This document shows positions 18,878 to 28,758 of a DNA stretch of 64,000 nt, piece after piece. How positions within the stretch are numbered: position 1 is the stretch's first letter; each line of letters opens with the position of its first letter. Source of the DNA: an uncultured Tateyamaria sp. (GTDB taxonomy: Bacteria > Pseudomonadota > Alphaproteobacteria > Rhodobacterales > Rhodobacteraceae); assembly GCF_947503385.1 (NCBI RefSeq), contig NZ_CANNDO010000001.1, positions 62,001 through 126,000 on the forward strand, in the 5' to 3' direction. The notes below the pieces were generated by a model. That model did no database searches, was not told the origin of the DNA, and was given only the letters and a program-made list of their open reading frames with translations. A program made the position numbers and the translations under genes.

Positions 18878-19612
18878 TCAGATCGCGACCTTCTCCGACA
18901 GACGATCCTGAACCAGCCCCGCAATACGCGCCATTTCCGACGCGGCGCCGTCACCGCGGGCACGCTTTGCCGCCAACGCCTCTGCGGCCATGGCCAGATC
19001 GCTGTCATCGGCACTGCGCGCCACGCCGGACACGAATTGCGCCACATAATCCACCGTGCGTGCGTCATTCGCCTCTTCCAGCATGTCGGCCACATGCGCC
19101 ATGTCGTCACGGTAGGCTATCGGATCAGGCTGCACCTCTTCTTGGGACAGGGCGCGGGGACCCACGGGCCGCCGATCCGCAGGCAGATGGGCCAGGATCG
19201 CCTCTTGGAAAACTGCGAGGGATGTCACCGGCTTGGGCAAGAACCCATCGGCCCCTGCATCACGCGCCTGCTCTTCTGCGTCCACATCGCCTGAGGTGCC
19301 AAGAACGACCTCCGGGCGGTGTTGACCCTGGACCAGTTCCTGTATCAGTTCCGCGCCGTTTCCATCGGGCAGACCCACGTCGATAATTGCCACACTGGGG
19401 CGGTAGACCTGCAGGTGCCGCCGTGCCGCGCGCATCGTGTCAGCGCGTCGAATGCGCGCACCGCTGCGCAAACAAAGCAATCGCAAGGCCTCGCACGCAT
19501 AGCGGCTGTCTTCGATCACCAAAACGGTCAGGCCCAACAGCGGACGCATAGACGTTGGGGCGGGATAGGTCGGCTTGAACGGGTCGTCAGAGTCCATGTC
19601 ATCCTCCATCAC
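18878..19612 (-). CDS. Orphan response regulator, receiver domain plus helical tail
   Basis: 244 residues. The receiver domain covers about 27-145 with acidic pocket ED at 34-35, phospho-acceptor Asp78 (in IIDVGLPDGNG), Thr106 and Lys127 (in LPKPV). After it come about 95 residues of mostly helical sequence with no DNA-binding motif I can recognise. No histidine kinase gene is nearby, so its partner is elsewhere. Start could be ATG 19612 or the internal ATG 19597. It converges on the acetyltransferase gene and diverges from the epimerase gene. Confidence 0.82.
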   Translation of the reverse strand: MMEDDMDSDDPFKPTYPAPTSMRPLLGLTVLVIEDSRYACEALRLLCLRSGARIRRADTMRAARRHLQVYRPSVAIIDVGLPDGNGAELIQELVQGQHRPEVVLGTSGDVDAEEQARDAGADGFLPKPVTSLAVFQEAILAHLPADRRPVGPRALSQEEVQPDPIAYRDDMAHVADMLEEANDARTVDYVAQFVSGVARSADDSDLAMAAEALAAKRARGDGAASEMARIAGLVQDRLSEKVAI

Positions 19613-19727
19613 AGGGTACGACTCAATCGTTAAGCCCCCGTGACTAACAGGCGGTTAACGCCTGCTCTTGCAGCCGCCTTGTCCCGTCGCCATAAGGCCC
19701 TAGCCTTATTCCCATAGGAGAATTGAG

Positions 19728-20132
19728 ATGATCGGACGTCTGAATCACGTGGCCATCGCCGTGCCTGACCTCGAAGCCGCAGCAGAGCAATATCGCAACG
19801 CCCTTGGCGCCAATGTCGGCGCGCCGCAGGATGAACCCGACCACGGCGTCACCGTCATTTTCATCGAACTGCCCAACACCAAGATCGAACTGTTGTACCC
19901 GCTGGGCGATGACAGCCCGATCAACGGATTTCTGGAAAAGAACCCCTCGGGCGGCATTCACCACGTCTGCTACGAGGTGGACGACATCATCGCTGCGCGC
20001 GACCACCTCAAGGCCAGCGGCCTGCGGGTGCTGGGCAATGGCGAGCCCAAGATCGGCGCGCATGGGAAACCCGTCCTGTTCCTGCATCCCAAGGATATGA
20101 ACGGCACCCTGACCGAACTTGAGCAAGTCTGA
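19728..20132 (+). CDS. mce: Methylmalonyl-CoA epimerase
   Basis: 134 residues of the vicinal oxygen chelate fold; it interconverts (S)- and (R)-methylmalonyl-CoA for the propionyl-CoA pathway. Hallmarks: LNHVAIAVPDLEAA (metal His7), a second metal residue in IELLYPLG, IHHVCYEVDD (His) and the C-terminal GTLTELEQ (Glu). Start ATG follows AGGAGAA. Its stop overlaps the start of the DUF1467 gene by one base, an arrangement frequent in the order. The mutase genes are not in the window. Confidence 0.93.
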   Translation: MIGRLNHVAIAVPDLEAAAEQYRNALGANVGAPQDEPDHGVTVIFIELPNTKIELLYPLGDDSPINGFLEKNPSGGIHHVCYEVDDIIAARDHLKASGLRVLGNGEPKIGAHGKPVLFLHPKDMNGTLTELEQV

Positions 20133-20410
20133 TGGGCATCACCTCTGCCCTCGTTCTCTATGCGGTGATCTGGTGGATGTGCTTTCTGATCGCGTTGCCG
20201 ATCAAGGTGCAGACCCAGGGCGACCTTGGAAAGGTCGAACCCGGCACGCACGCAGGCGCGCCAGAGCATCATCACACCAAGCGCAAGGCGTGGATCGTCA
20301 CGTGGGTGGCGCTGGTCATCTGGGCAATCACGGCGGGCATTATCCTGTCGGGCTGGATCTCGCTTAGCAATCTCAGCTTTCTGGATTTGACACCGGACGA
20401 CCCGCTGTAA
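20132..20410 (+). CDS. DUF1467 family small membrane protein
   Basis: 92 residues with two hydrophobic segments (about 5-25 and 55-77) separated by a short His-rich loop (EHHHTKRK). The N-terminal VWWMCFLIALPIKVQTQG-like pattern is the family mark of DUF1467, which in alphaproteobacteria is often next to the epimerase or a proline-tRNA ligase gene. Function unknown. It starts on the last base of the mce stop and runs 38 bases into the convergent gene at 20373. Confidence 0.85.
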   Translation: MGITSALVLYAVIWWMCFLIALPIKVQTQGDLGKVEPGTHAGAPEHHHTKRKAWIVTWVALVIWAITAGIILSGWISLSNLSFLDLTPDDPL

Positions 20411-21086
20411 GCTGGTGGTAGATATGGGTGAACGTGGCGGCACCCAAGATCGGGATCACGAGGTTCAGGAACGGAATGGTCAGCGGGATCGCCATCAGCG
20501 TGCCCGCGATCCAGATCGTGCCCACATGTTCGCGGCGCAGTACCTTGGCCTCGGCCCGGCCCACGCGGCGCATGGCCACCAGAGTGAAGTATTCACGCCC
20601 CAGCAAAAAACCGTTTAGTCCCCAAAAGATGAAGACCGTGCCAAACGGCAGGAACACATAAAGGATGATCGCCACGATATTGGCGGCCACCAAAACGCCC
20701 AGAAAATTCACTGTATCGACCAGCCCGTCGCCAAAACCTGTCCCCTTAGCGGCAGGCAGATGCGCATAATGCCGGTCCTCGACCGCACCCGCCACGTCAT
20801 CCAGAAACATGGACGTAATGACCGAAGCGACCGGTATCATAAGAAACATCGACAGGACCAGAAACACAAAGAAAGACGCCCACGTCAGCACATCGTCCAG
20901 CCACGTAATGGTGCCGATCCATGGCACGTCGACGCTGTCTGCTGTCAGCCACCCTACCAGCCAGACAAATCCCGACGTTGCCGCAACCAAGAGCGCGATG
21001 GTCAAGGCAAATCCAATCAGGAGAACGCGGCGGAACCGTGGGTCGCCAAGCTGACCCAATGCGCTGAGAAAGGCGTTAACGATCAT
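20373..21086 (-). CDS. EI24 / CysZ-like integral membrane protein
   Basis: 237 residues with several hydrophobic segments (about 20-45, 65-90, 125-150, 200-225). The overall pattern, including NGFLLGREYFTLVAMRR and the long final membrane hairpin, resembles the EI24/CysZ family, whose characterised members help sulfate enter the cell. Identity with CysZ function is not proven by sequence. ATG 21086 overlaps the stop of the upstream nitroreductase gene (ATGA), which decides this start. It overlaps the convergent DUF1467 gene by 38 bases. Confidence 0.78.
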   Translation of the reverse strand: MIVNAFLSALGQLGDPRFRRVLLIGFALTIALLVAATSGFVWLVGWLTADSVDVPWIGTITWLDDVLTWASFFVFLVLSMFLMIPVASVITSMFLDDVAGAVEDRHYAHLPAAKGTGFGDGLVDTVNFLGVLVAANIVAIILYVFLPFGTVFIFWGLNGFLLGREYFTLVAMRRVGRAEAKVLRREHVGTIWIAGTLMAIPLTIPFLNLVIPILGAATFTHIYHQLTAGRPVSNPES

Positions 21087-21661
21087 GCGCTGACCCATTC
21101 CGTCACTGTGGTCAAATCCGGGCGCGGGCGATCCGGCGGCGCGTTGGTTTCGGTTGCGATATGGATAAACCCGGCGACACGTTCGTGATCCGCTAGCCCC
21201 AGCGCCTCTTGGCAGAAGCCGCGATCGTGGCTGGGCCACCCGCTGAGCCAATTGGCCCCCCACCCGGCCGCAAGTGCCGCATTCAGAAGTGCCAGACAAA
21301 CAGCCCCAGCGGAGTAAGTCATTTCGATCGCAGGAATTTTCTCGGACGGTTTCTGCACCTCGATCACTGCAACGGCAAGGTGCCCTTGATCAAACTGCGC
21401 CCGCGCCTTGGCAATGTCCTCGGCGCTCTTGCCCAATGCGGTGCCGCACGCCTCGACCGCGCTTGCCAGCCGTGGCATGGCCCCAGCCTCCAGCACAATG
21501 AACCGCCACGGCTCCAGTTTACCATGGTCCGGTGTCCGCGCCGCAGCCCTGAGCAACGGCATCAACGCATCCCGGTCCGGCGCAGGGACTTGCAACGTCT
21601 TGGCAGGCCGCGACCGGCGGGTCAGCAGGAAATCTAGCGTCTCGGGGGATGGGGTGGGCAT
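21083..21661 (-). CDS. Nitroreductase family protein
   Basis: 192 residues of the FMN-dependent nitroreductase fold, short YdjA-like type. Visible marks are LLTRRSRPAKTL (FMN phosphate-binding RRS near residue 15), RTPDHGKLEPWRFIVL, and GWGANWLSGW in the C-terminal half. Such enzymes reduce nitro groups, quinones or enones with NAD(P)H; physiological substrate unknown. Translationally coupled to the EI24-like gene. Confidence 0.88.
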   Translation of the reverse strand: MPTPSPETLDFLLTRRSRPAKTLQVPAPDRDALMPLLRAAARTPDHGKLEPWRFIVLEAGAMPRLASAVEACGTALGKSAEDIAKARAQFDQGHLAVAVIEVQKPSEKIPAIEMTYSAGAVCLALLNAALAAGWGANWLSGWPSHDRGFCQEALGLADHERVAGFIHIATETNAPPDRPRPDLTTVTEWVSA

Positions 21662-21716
21662 ATGTTACGCCTTTTTACATACATCCTGTTCCATGTCGGT
21701 CCAAACAGGGAAAAGG

Positions 21717-22832
21717 TCAAGGGGTGTCAAGGCCAAGAACGCCTGCCATGCGGTCTATCTCACTGATAAGAAAGGCATCAAGCCGCGCGCCGGGTTGACG
21801 CGACTGCAAGGCGCGCGCCATCGGATCGGGCGCAGCAATCTTGCTCCCCGACAGCGCCCCAAGCGTGGCGTGACCGCAAAACGGGACGTACACCTCGGAA
21901 TATCCGCCCTCGTGAACAAGCACGAGCCGTCCGGCGCATATCTGTTCAGCGCATATCTGAATTTTATGCGTCATCTCGCGGAACGTGTCGGCCGTGGCGA
22001 GCATTCGCGCAAGCGGGTCAATGGCGGCCGCGTCGTAGCCGCAGGCGACGATGATCAGGTCTGGCGCAAACGCCTCGATCGCCGGAATGGCGATGCGGTC
22101 CATGGCGTGCAGATACGCGGTGTGGCCCGCGCCCGCAGGCAGCGGCACGTTGAAGTTGTAGCCAACACCCTCACCCGCACCACGGTCGTCAATGCCGCCG
22201 GTGGTCAGCGGGTAATTCCCCTCTTGATGAAAGGAGATTGTGAGGACGTCGGAGCGGTCGTAAAAAATCGCCTCGGTCCCATTGCCGTGATGCACATCCC
22301 AATCCAGCACAGCCACACGCAGATCAGGTTGCGTGGCTTTGGCCGCCTCAATGGCGATGGCGATATTTGCCAACAGGCAAAAGCCCATAGGCCCCTCGGA
22401 CCGGCAGTGGTGTCCCGGTGGACGGCTCAGCGCGTAGGCGTTTGCGTGCGCCCCGTTCAGCACCGCGTCAACGGCTCCAATCGCCAACCCAGCGGACAGC
22501 GCCGCAATCTCGTACCCGCCTTTGGCAAAGGGGGCGTGGTGGCCCATCTCACCCCCATCCGCATCCGACAGGGCCTTGAACGCATCAAGGTACAGCGCCG
22601 GGTGGACGCGACGCAGCTGTTCATAGCTGGCCTCTGGCGCACTGGTCACGGCAAGATCTGAGGTCAGGCCCGTGACATCCATCAGGTTCTTGAGCCGTCG
22701 TTTGGTCTCGGGGCTTTCGGGCAGTCCGCCTGCGGCCAGTGGTTGCACCAATCCGCCCAACGGCACGGTAAAGGCATAGTTGCCACCGCCATGCCACATG
22801 GTCCGTTCATCCCAAAAAAATCCGGTGCTCAT
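21717..22832 (-). CDS. Histone deacetylase family (acetylpolyamine amidohydrolase-like) protein
   Basis: 371 residues. The zinc deacetylase motifs are complete: SRPPGHHC (tandem His), LDWDVHHGNGTEAIF (zinc Asp/His), ISFHQEGNYPLTTGG, IIVACGYDA (zinc Asp) and VHEGGYSE near the C-terminus. Bacterial members remove acetyl groups from polyamines or small amides; histone-like substrates are not expected. ATG 22832 is preceded by GGAGGGG, favouring it over ATG 22844. It stands between the nitroreductase and a glyoxalase-fold gene on the same strand. Confidence 0.9.
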   Translation of the reverse strand: MSTGFFWDERTMWHGGGNYAFTVPLGGLVQPLAAGGLPESPETKRRLKNLMDVTGLTSDLAVTSAPEASYEQLRRVHPALYLDAFKALSDADGGEMGHHAPFAKGGYEIAALSAGLAIGAVDAVLNGAHANAYALSRPPGHHCRSEGPMGFCLLANIAIAIEAAKATQPDLRVAVLDWDVHHGNGTEAIFYDRSDVLTISFHQEGNYPLTTGGIDDRGAGEGVGYNFNVPLPAGAGHTAYLHAMDRIAIPAIEAFAPDLIIVACGYDAAAIDPLARMLATADTFREMTHKIQICAEQICAGRLVLVHEGGYSEVYVPFCGHATLGALSGSKIAAPDPMARALQSRQPGARLDAFLISEIDRMAGVLGLDTP

Positions 22833-22961
22833 CGGCCCCTCCATTCACCCACTGTACCGTGGCGGAATTCGGACAAGGGCGCAATGTAAGGCGGGTCCGT
22901 GACTGTGCAGTGACAAGGTCACACGCCGGTGGCAGGCCAAGGGGCCAACGGGCCAAGGTTC

Positions 22962-23447
22962 TCAACGCGCCTCGGCCAACAGTGCGTCTACATCCAGGGG
23001 CGCGTTGACCATACTCAGCTGGCCATCCGGCGCGCGCGGCCAGTCTTTGGGGGCACGATCGCGATAAAGCTCAATGCCATTGCCATCGGGATCGTTGAAA
23101 TAGACCGCTTCTGACACCCCGTGATCCGCTGCGCCATCCAATGCGGTGCCGTGATCCAGCACCCGCTGCAAAGCCGCGCCCAGCGACGCACGGTCTGGAA
23201 ACAGGAACGCAACGTGGTAAAGACCCGCCGCCCGCACAGGTGCCGGTTCCGCCCCGCGCGAATGCCATGTGTTCAGGCCGATATGGTGGTGATAATCGCC
23301 CGCTGACAGAAACGCCGCCTGATCGCCGTAGCGCTGCGTGACCGCAAAGCCCAGCACGTCGGAATAGAAGTGAATGGCCCGGTCAAGGTCCGTGACTTTG
23401 AGGTGGATGTGCCCGACGCGGGTGTCGGCAGGAACCTTGGCAGACAT
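22962..23447 (-). CDS. VOC (glyoxalase/bleomycin-resistance fold) protein, ring-cleavage dioxygenase-like
   Basis: 161 residues with paired vicinal-oxygen-chelate half motifs: VGHIHLKVTDLDRAIHFY (first His), the DYHHHIGLNTW segment, GLYHVAFLFPDR (second His) and DPDGNGIELYRD (Glu). The DYHHHIGLN motif is typical of a group related to CatE-type catechol 2,3-dioxygenases, so a metal-dependent dioxygenase is possible, but no aromatic pathway genes are near. ATG 23447 follows AAGGAGAT. Confidence 0.85.
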   Translation of the reverse strand: MSAKVPADTRVGHIHLKVTDLDRAIHFYSDVLGFAVTQRYGDQAAFLSAGDYHHHIGLNTWHSRGAEPAPVRAAGLYHVAFLFPDRASLGAALQRVLDHGTALDGAADHGVSEAVYFNDPDGNGIELYRDRAPKDWPRAPDGQLSMVNAPLDVDALLAEAR

Positions 23448-24091
23448 GTGCGATCTCCTTTGGTTTCAAAGATAAGGACGCCAAAGGTGCCGCGCATAGA
23501 TGCGCGGACGCACAGGCATGGTGCGGGACTGCCGGACAGGTCAACGCCGCGCGGCGCGGGCATTCACCGATTGCAATCGCAACGCGCATGGCAGCCCTGC
23601 TGGTTTTGCGGACAAGCGCTTGTGCCGTCAGGCAACCAGTGTTGATACCGGGTATCTGCAATGCCTTCATGTCCGGCCCGTGGGCGGCAAGCGCACCCGG
23701 CACCCCGCCGCGTATGGCGCAGTACCATTTCCCCACGACGCGAATGCTTTAGCCGGGCTGTGGACCCGTCAATGTCACCCCGCATCGTTGAACGGGCAAT
23801 CACCCGACCGGTCATGTGCCAGTGTCTGGCAGGTGATCATGTTCGGCATAATCGTGGACATATCCGGCACATTGGTAAACGCCGTTTGCGCGCCCCGCCT
23901 GCGACAGCGCCGTCATCACGACAAATCCGTAGGTCGCATCGCTGCGGGGCAAATATGCCCAACGGGTACAACACGCCTGTCCTTTGGACATGCACAAGGA
24001 ATGCCGACCCGTCGATGCGGCAATCGCATCCAACGTCGGATCGCTACGTTTACCGGTTGACCTCCCGGTTGAGACGTCGTGCTCTCCTGCC
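23448..24091. other. 644-base intergenic stretch without a convincing gene
   Basis: Between the divergent VOC and MFS genes. Open frames exist on both strands but none gives a recognisable protein and none starts with a good ribosome site. It must hold both promoters. Two small inverted repeats are visible: the perfect 12-base palindrome ACAAGCGCTTGT at 23612-23623 and TGCCA-N5-TGGCA at 23817-23831; either could be an operator. Otherwise I see nothing. Confidence 0.5.
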
Positions 24092-25336
24092 ATGACAACT
24101 CTTGGAAAAAACGCGAACTACGTCCGACTGATTGGCGCATCAGGTGCAACCAATCTGGCCGACGGGATCGCCAGCGTTGCTTTCCCTTGGTTGGCAACGC
24201 TGCTGACCCGGGATCCGTTTCTTATTGGCTTGGTGGCCTTCGCCGGGCGGTTTCCTTGGCTTCTGCTTTCGGTTCCTGCGGGCGTCATCACAGACCGCTC
24301 GGATCGGCGCAGCCTGATTGTGCGGGCGGACGTTTTTCGTGTTCTGCTGACGTTGGGGGTCGTGGGATTGATCCTGACGTTGCCCGGCAACATCGAAGCA
24401 CTGCCAGAGTTCGACATGGCGCTGCCCTATGTCCTTGCCCTTTCAGGGCTTTCCTTCCTTCTGGGCTGTGCAGAGGTCGTCCGGGACAACGCGGCGCAGA
24501 CCATTATGCCATCGGTGGTTCCGCTGGATGACTTGGAGCGTGCCAACGGACGCCTTTGGACAGTTGAAACGGTCATTGGCCGCTTTGTCGGCCCACCGCT
24601 GGCTGGATTTCTCATCGCCTACGCGTTGCCCGCGCCGTTTCTGTTGGATGCAGTGGCGTTTGGTTTCGCCGCGTTTCTGGTGTGGTGCATTGCTCTCCCT
24701 CCGCGCATCGCACCCCCAAAAAGATCATGGCGGGTCGAAACAGTGGAGGGGCTGCGCTGGCTTTGGGAACGACCTGTATTGAAGCGTCTCGCGCTCTCGC
24801 TCGGCGCGATAAACGGGCTGGCCTCACTTGCGGCAACAATTCTGGTTCTGGTGGCGCAGGAGCGTCTGGGGCTCTCGGCGACCGGGTTTGGCCTCTTGCT
24901 GACCGCCGGGGCGGCCGGAGGTGTGGCGGGCGGGCTTTTGTGTCCTGCAATCGTCGCGCGGATCGGCGCGCAACGCAGCCTCACTTTGTCGCTTGGTATT
25001 ATTCCGCTGCCCTTCATCGGGATGATGGCAACCGAAGCCTTTGTCGTCGGAATCGCGCTTTTTGTGGAAACATTCGTGGGTACGCTTTGGAACGTGGTCA
25101 CTGTTTCCTACCGGCAACGCACCATTCCCGACAACCTCTTGGGCCGGGTCAACAGCGTATATCGGTTCTTTGGCTGGGGGACGATTTCACTTGGCGCATT
25201 GCTCGGCGGCATCGTTGTCGGCGTGGGTCAGCAGTTCTTCGACCGGGATGCGGCATTGCAGGTGCCGTTTGTCCTTGCATTCGTTGGCACGGGCGCGCTG
25301 TTTCTGTGGGGGATGCGGCGGCTAAGGATCGAATAG
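24092..25336 (+). CDS. MFS transporter, drug-efflux (MDR) type
   Basis: 414 residues with about 12 hydrophobic segments. The loop between helices 2 and 3 carries GVITDRSDRRSL (MFS motif A). The C-terminal half carries TIPDNLLGRVNSVYRFFGWG, a sequence typical of the TetV/enterobactin-exporter-like MFS group. It probably exports a small lipophilic compound by proton antiport; the substrate is unknown. ATG 24092 is the first Met before the conserved start. It appears isolated: a long non-coding stretch precedes it and trpS converges on it. Its codon usage looks slightly less GC-biased at third positions than its neighbours. Confidence 0.87.
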   Translation: MTTLGKNANYVRLIGASGATNLADGIASVAFPWLATLLTRDPFLIGLVAFAGRFPWLLLSVPAGVITDRSDRRSLIVRADVFRVLLTLGVVGLILTLPGNIEALPEFDMALPYVLALSGLSFLLGCAEVVRDNAAQTIMPSVVPLDDLERANGRLWTVETVIGRFVGPPLAGFLIAYALPAPFLLDAVAFGFAAFLVWCIALPPRIAPPKRSWRVETVEGLRWLWERPVLKRLALSLGAINGLASLAATILVLVAQERLGLSATGFGLLLTAGAAGGVAGGLLCPAIVARIGAQRSLTLSLGIIPLPFIGMMATEAFVVGIALFVETFVGTLWNVVTVSYRQRTIPDNLLGRVNSVYRFFGWGTISLGALLGGIVVGVGQQFFDRDAALQVPFVLAFVGTGALFLWGMRRLRIE

Positions 25337-25432
25337 CACGTCATCCGATCCATCTTTCGCGCGGCTTTCATGCGCGCGGACGCAGCGGCGTGACGCTTTG
25401 CCCGTCGACCGTCTTGCCACGCGTATCGCGGA

Positions 25433-26455
25433 TTAACCGCTGACCATCCCCACGATGTCGTAGGTTTGTTTCAGGATCGGCGCTGTGATGTTGCGGGCCT
25501 GTTCGGCACCGCGGGCAAGGACACGGTCAATCTCTGCGGTGTCGGCCATCAGGCGGCTCATCTCTGTCGAGATGGGGGACAGTTTGGACACCGCCAGATC
25601 GACCAGCGCGGGTTTGAATGCACCGAACTGGGCACCGCCGTGGTCGGCCAGCACCTGTTCAACAGTCATGTCCGCCAGCGCGGCATAGATGTTCACGAGG
25701 TTGCGCGCCTCGGGGCGGTCCTCCAGCCCTTTGACTTCGGAGGGCAGCGCGTCGGGGTCGGTCTTGGCCTTGCGGATCTTCTTGGCAATCGTGTCGGCAT
25801 CGTCGGTCATGTTGATGCGGCTGGCATCGGACGGATCGGACTTGGACATCTTCTTGGACCCGTCGCGCAGGGACATCACGCGGGTTGCCGCCCCTTCAAT
25901 CACCGGTTCGGTCAGCGGGAAAAAGTCGACGCCATAATCGTGATTGAACTTGGTGGCGATGTCGCGGGTCAGTTCAAGGTGCTGTTTCTGGTCGTCACCC
26001 ACGGGCACATGTGTGGCGTGATAGATGAGAATGTCAGCCGCCATCAGCGCGGGATAGGCAAAGAGCCCAAGCGAGGCGTTCTGCGTATTTTTGCCCGCCT
26101 TGTCCTTGAACTGGGTCATGCGCTGCATCCAGCCCATGCGCGCCACGGTGTTGAAAATCCACGCCAGCTGCGCGTGCTCGGGCACTTGGGACTGGTTGAT
26201 CAGGATAGATTTCTCCGGGTCGATCCCGGAAGCGATGAAACCGGCGGCCAGTTCGCGGGTGTTGTGCGCCAGATCGCCGGGGTCCTGCCAGACGGTGATC
26301 GCGTGCAGATCAACCATGCAATAGACGGTCTCGTAGGCCCCTTCGTTTTGCATGTCGACAAAACGTTTGATCGCCCCGAGGTAGTTGCCCAGTGTCAACC
26401 CACCCGACGGCTGGATGCCGGAAAATACGCGCGGCGTGAAAGTCGTGTCAGACAT
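25433..26455 (-). CDS. trpS: Tryptophanyl-tRNA synthetase
   Basis: 340 residues, class I aminoacyl-tRNA synthetase that charges tRNA-Trp. The ATP-binding motif (HIGH equivalent) is [13 protein letters not shown] near residue 15, and KMSKSD is visible around 204 (in [17 protein letters not shown]). VFSGIQPSG marks the true N-terminus, so ATG 26455 is chosen; the frame stays open far upstream through the divergent rhomboid gene but that is antisense sequence. 72 bases separate it from the divergent rhomboid gene. Confidence 0.96.
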   Translation of the reverse strand: MSDTTFTPRVFSGIQPSGGLTLGNYLGAIKRFVDMQNEGAYETVYCMVDLHAITVWQDPGDLAHNTRELAAGFIASGIDPEKSILINQSQVPEHAQLAWIFNTVARMGWMQRMTQFKDKAGKNTQNASLGLFAYPALMAADILIYHATHVPVGDDQKQHLELTRDIATKFNHDYGVDFFPLTEPVIEGAATRVMSLRDGSKKMSKSDPSDASRINMTDDADTIAKKIRKAKTDPDALPSEVKGLEDRPEARNLVNIYAALADMTVEQVLADHGGAQFGAFKPALVDLAVSKLSPISTEMSRLMADTAEIDRVLARGAEQARNITAPILKQTYDIVGMVSG

Positions 26456-26527
26456 GGGGCATCCCTCTGGGCAAATGTGCTCGGCTGGAGTACCCATGCA
26501 CGCCAAAACCGTCAAGCAGGCCATCAG

Positions 26528-27226
26528 ATGCGCAACACTACCGATCCCAGCCCGTTCAACGCGTTGCCGCCTGCGGTGTGGTTCCTGTTCGCCGCCATTG
26601 CTTTGCCGGAACTGGCATTTTCGATGGGCGAGGCCGGTCTGGTCGGCGGGCCACAGGCGATTGGCTGGCGGCTTGAGGCGCTGAACACCTATGCATTTTC
26701 CGGGCAGGCCTTTGACTTTATGATCGGCAACGGCGTGATCCTGTGGGAACACATGCTGCGGTTGGTGACCTATCCCTTTGTGAGCGGCACATTCACGTCG
26801 ACCCTGATCGGCGGGGTCATCGTGCTGGCCATGGGCAAGCTCGTGGGCGAGGCGCTGGGGGGCTGGGCGGTCTGGCTTCTGTTCATGCTGTGCAGCATCA
26901 TCGGCGCGTTGGTCATGGGGCTGCTGACATCGCAAAGCTGGCTGGCCGGGGCCTATCCCGGCGCATATGGGCTGATCGGGACATTCACGTTTCTGTACTG
27001 GCAAAAGCAGGTGGCCACCGGCGGGGCGCCCGGTCAGGCCTTTATGCTGATCGGAGTGCTGATGGGGCTGCAACTGGTCTTTGCCGCGTTGTCGGGGGTG
27101 GCGGGGCAAACGCCCAGCTACCGCTGGGTGGCCGAACTGACCGGCGCACTGACCGGGTTCGGTCTTGCGGCATTTGTTGTGCCGGGTGGCATGGCGCGGC
27201 TGCTGGCCGCACTGCGTCAGCGTTAG
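26528..27226 (+). CDS. Rhomboid-fold membrane protein lacking catalytic residues
   Basis: 232 residues with about six hydrophobic segments. The rhomboid layout is clear: [21 protein letters not shown] (the loop and helix after TM1), then [10 protein letters not shown]-like [11 protein letters not shown] at 141-151, and a last helix [10 protein letters not shown] at 202-211. In active rhomboids the first reads GxSG and the last begins with a catalytic His. Here Tyr147 stands at the Ser position and Glu203 at the His position, so it should be a proteolytically dead member (pseudoprotease). It converges on murJ with interlocked stops. Confidence 0.8.
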   Translation: MRNTTDPSPFNALPPAVWFLFAAIALPELAFSMGEAGLVGGPQAIGWRLEALNTYAFSGQAFDFMIGNGVILWEHMLRLVTYPFVSGTFTSTLIGGVIVLAMGKLVGEALGGWAVWLLFMLCSIIGALVMGLLTSQSWLAGAYPGAYGLIGTFTFLYWQKQVATGGAPGQAFMLIGVLMGLQLVFAALSGVAGQTPSYRWVAELTGALTGFGLAAFVVPGGMARLLAALRQR

Positions 27227-28758
27227 CGGCGCATCGACCGCCTGAGGTCCGAGAACGGCAACCCGCCCAGCAGATGGGCCGCGCCGAAATAGCTGACGGC
27301 GCTCAGCACGATCAGTACAAACAGCGCGACGTAGCGGACGTAGTCCGTGCCCAGTGCGGGTTGCATCAGAACCGACGCCCACCACAGCACAACGCCCATC
27401 AGTACAGCCGCCAGCGCGATACGCGGCAGGCGACGGCGGTAGCGGCTATCGACACGCACGACGTCACCCATGCCGCGCAACCCGAGATACAGCAGGCCCA
27501 GCATCGACCATCCCGCGACAGTGGTCGCGATGGCCGGTGCCATCCATCCGATCACAGGGGCAAGCCCCACCGCCAAGGCGGCGTTCACCACCATCGCGAC
27601 CAGCGCATACTGGAACGGGCGGCGCGTATCGCCGCGGGCAAAGTACTGGGGCTGGACGACCTTTTGCAGGACAAAGGCGGGCAGGCCCAGACCATAGATT
27701 GCCACGGCCACGGCAATGGCGGCGGCATCATCCGCGCCCGTTGCTCCGCGTTCAAACAGCACCGACACCAGCGGGAGGGGGATCACCATCAGCGCCACCG
27801 CCGACGGCAGCGTCAGCGCCATGGAAAATTCGGACGCGCGGGAATAGGCCTCCTGTGCGCCGACAGTATCCCCGGCGGTCAATCGGCGGGTCAGGTCGGG
27901 CAGCAGCACGATCCCCACTGCGATACCAACAACGCCCAAGGGAAGCTGATAAAGGCGGTCGGCGGCAAACAGCCAGCTGACCGCGTTGTCATATTGGCTG
28001 GCCACAAGTTGGCCAACGACAAGGTTGATCTGCATCACCCCCGTGGCCAGCGCCGCCGGGATCGCGGTCCGCAGCAGTTGCGCCATCTCGGGCGTCCACC
28101 GTGGCAGCCCGAGGCGCAGGCCAAAGCCTGCGCGCGCCGCTGCGCCCCAGGTCAACGCAAGCTGCGCCATCCCGGCCAAAGGCACGGTCCAGACCAGCCA
28201 CTGGATAACCGCGCCGCCCGTCGCCCATGCCGCCGTCATCGCGGCGATGACAAAGATGTTCAGCAGCACCGGCGCCGCGGCGGCGGCGGCAAAGCGGCCC
28301 GTGGCGTTCAGCACGCCGGAAAACAGCGCCGACAGCGACATAAAGAAGATGTAGGGAAAGACGATCCGGCCGAACCCGACCGTCAGGTCGAACCGTTCGT
28401 CTTCAAAACCACCGGCGGTGGCCCAGACCAGCGCGGGCATAAAGACCATCGCAAGGCCGGTCAGGGCCAGCGTCACCAGCGCCAGCGCGGCCAAGGCATC
28501 GCGGCCAAAACCGGCGGCGTCCCCTTCGCCTTCGAGACGGGCCGAGAACATCGGGACAAAGGCTGCATTAAACGCACCCTCGGCAAAAAACCGGCGAAAC
28601 ATATTGGGCAGCCGAAAGGCCGCCACAAAGGCGTCCATGAGGGGGCCGGGACCGATCAGGGACAGGATCATAATCTCACGGACAAACCCGAGCACCCGGC
28701 TCGCGAGGGTCCAGAATCCGACGGTCAAAAAGCCGGAGAGAAGGCGGATCGGTCTCAT
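27223..28758 (-). CDS. murJ: Lipid II flippase MurJ
   Basis: 511 residues, 14 predicted hydrophobic segments, MOP superfamily. It moves lipid II across the inner membrane for peptidoglycan synthesis. Visible family marks are [17 protein letters not shown] near residue 20, [23 protein letters not shown] at 47-69, and the conserved Arg/Asp of SRASEFS and the DTRRPF loop. ATG 28758 is the natural start. It ends on the rhomboid stop. Upstream lies the long gene-free stretch, which must hold its promoter. Confidence 0.95.
   Translation of the reverse strand: MRPIRLLSGFLTVGFWTLASRVLGFVREIMILSLIGPGPLMDAFVAAFRLPNMFRRFFAEGAFNAAFVPMFSARLEGEGDAAGFGRDALAALALVTLALTGLAMVFMPALVWATAGGFEDERFDLTVGFGRIVFPYIFFMSLSALFSGVLNATGRFAAAAAAPVLLNIFVIAAMTAAWATGGAVIQWLVWTVPLAGMAQLALTWGAAARAGFGLRLGLPRWTPEMAQLLRTAIPAALATGVMQINLVVGQLVASQYDNAVSWLFAADRLYQLPLGVVGIAVGIVLLPDLTRRLTAGDTVGAQEAYSRASEFSMALTLPSAVALMVIPLPLVSVLFERGATGADDAAAIAVAVAIYGLGLPAFVLQKVVQPQYFARGDTRRPFQYALVAMVVNAALAVGLAPVIGWMAPAIATTVAGWSMLGLLYLGLRGMGDVVRVDSRYRRRLPRIALAAVLMGVVLWWASVLMQPALGTDYVRYVALFVLIVLSAVSYFGAAHLLGGLPFSDLRRSMRR

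Noticed and set aside
23500-24060. Plus-strand open frame of about 186 residues before the MFS gene.
   Set aside because: No family match, no ribosome site and an arginine/cysteine-rich composition typical of chance frames in high-G+C DNA.
25433-27385. trpS read as a 650-residue protein with a long N-terminal extension.
   Set aside because: The extension lies opposite the rhomboid gene and lacks family support; the conserved trpS N-terminus begins at ATG 26455.
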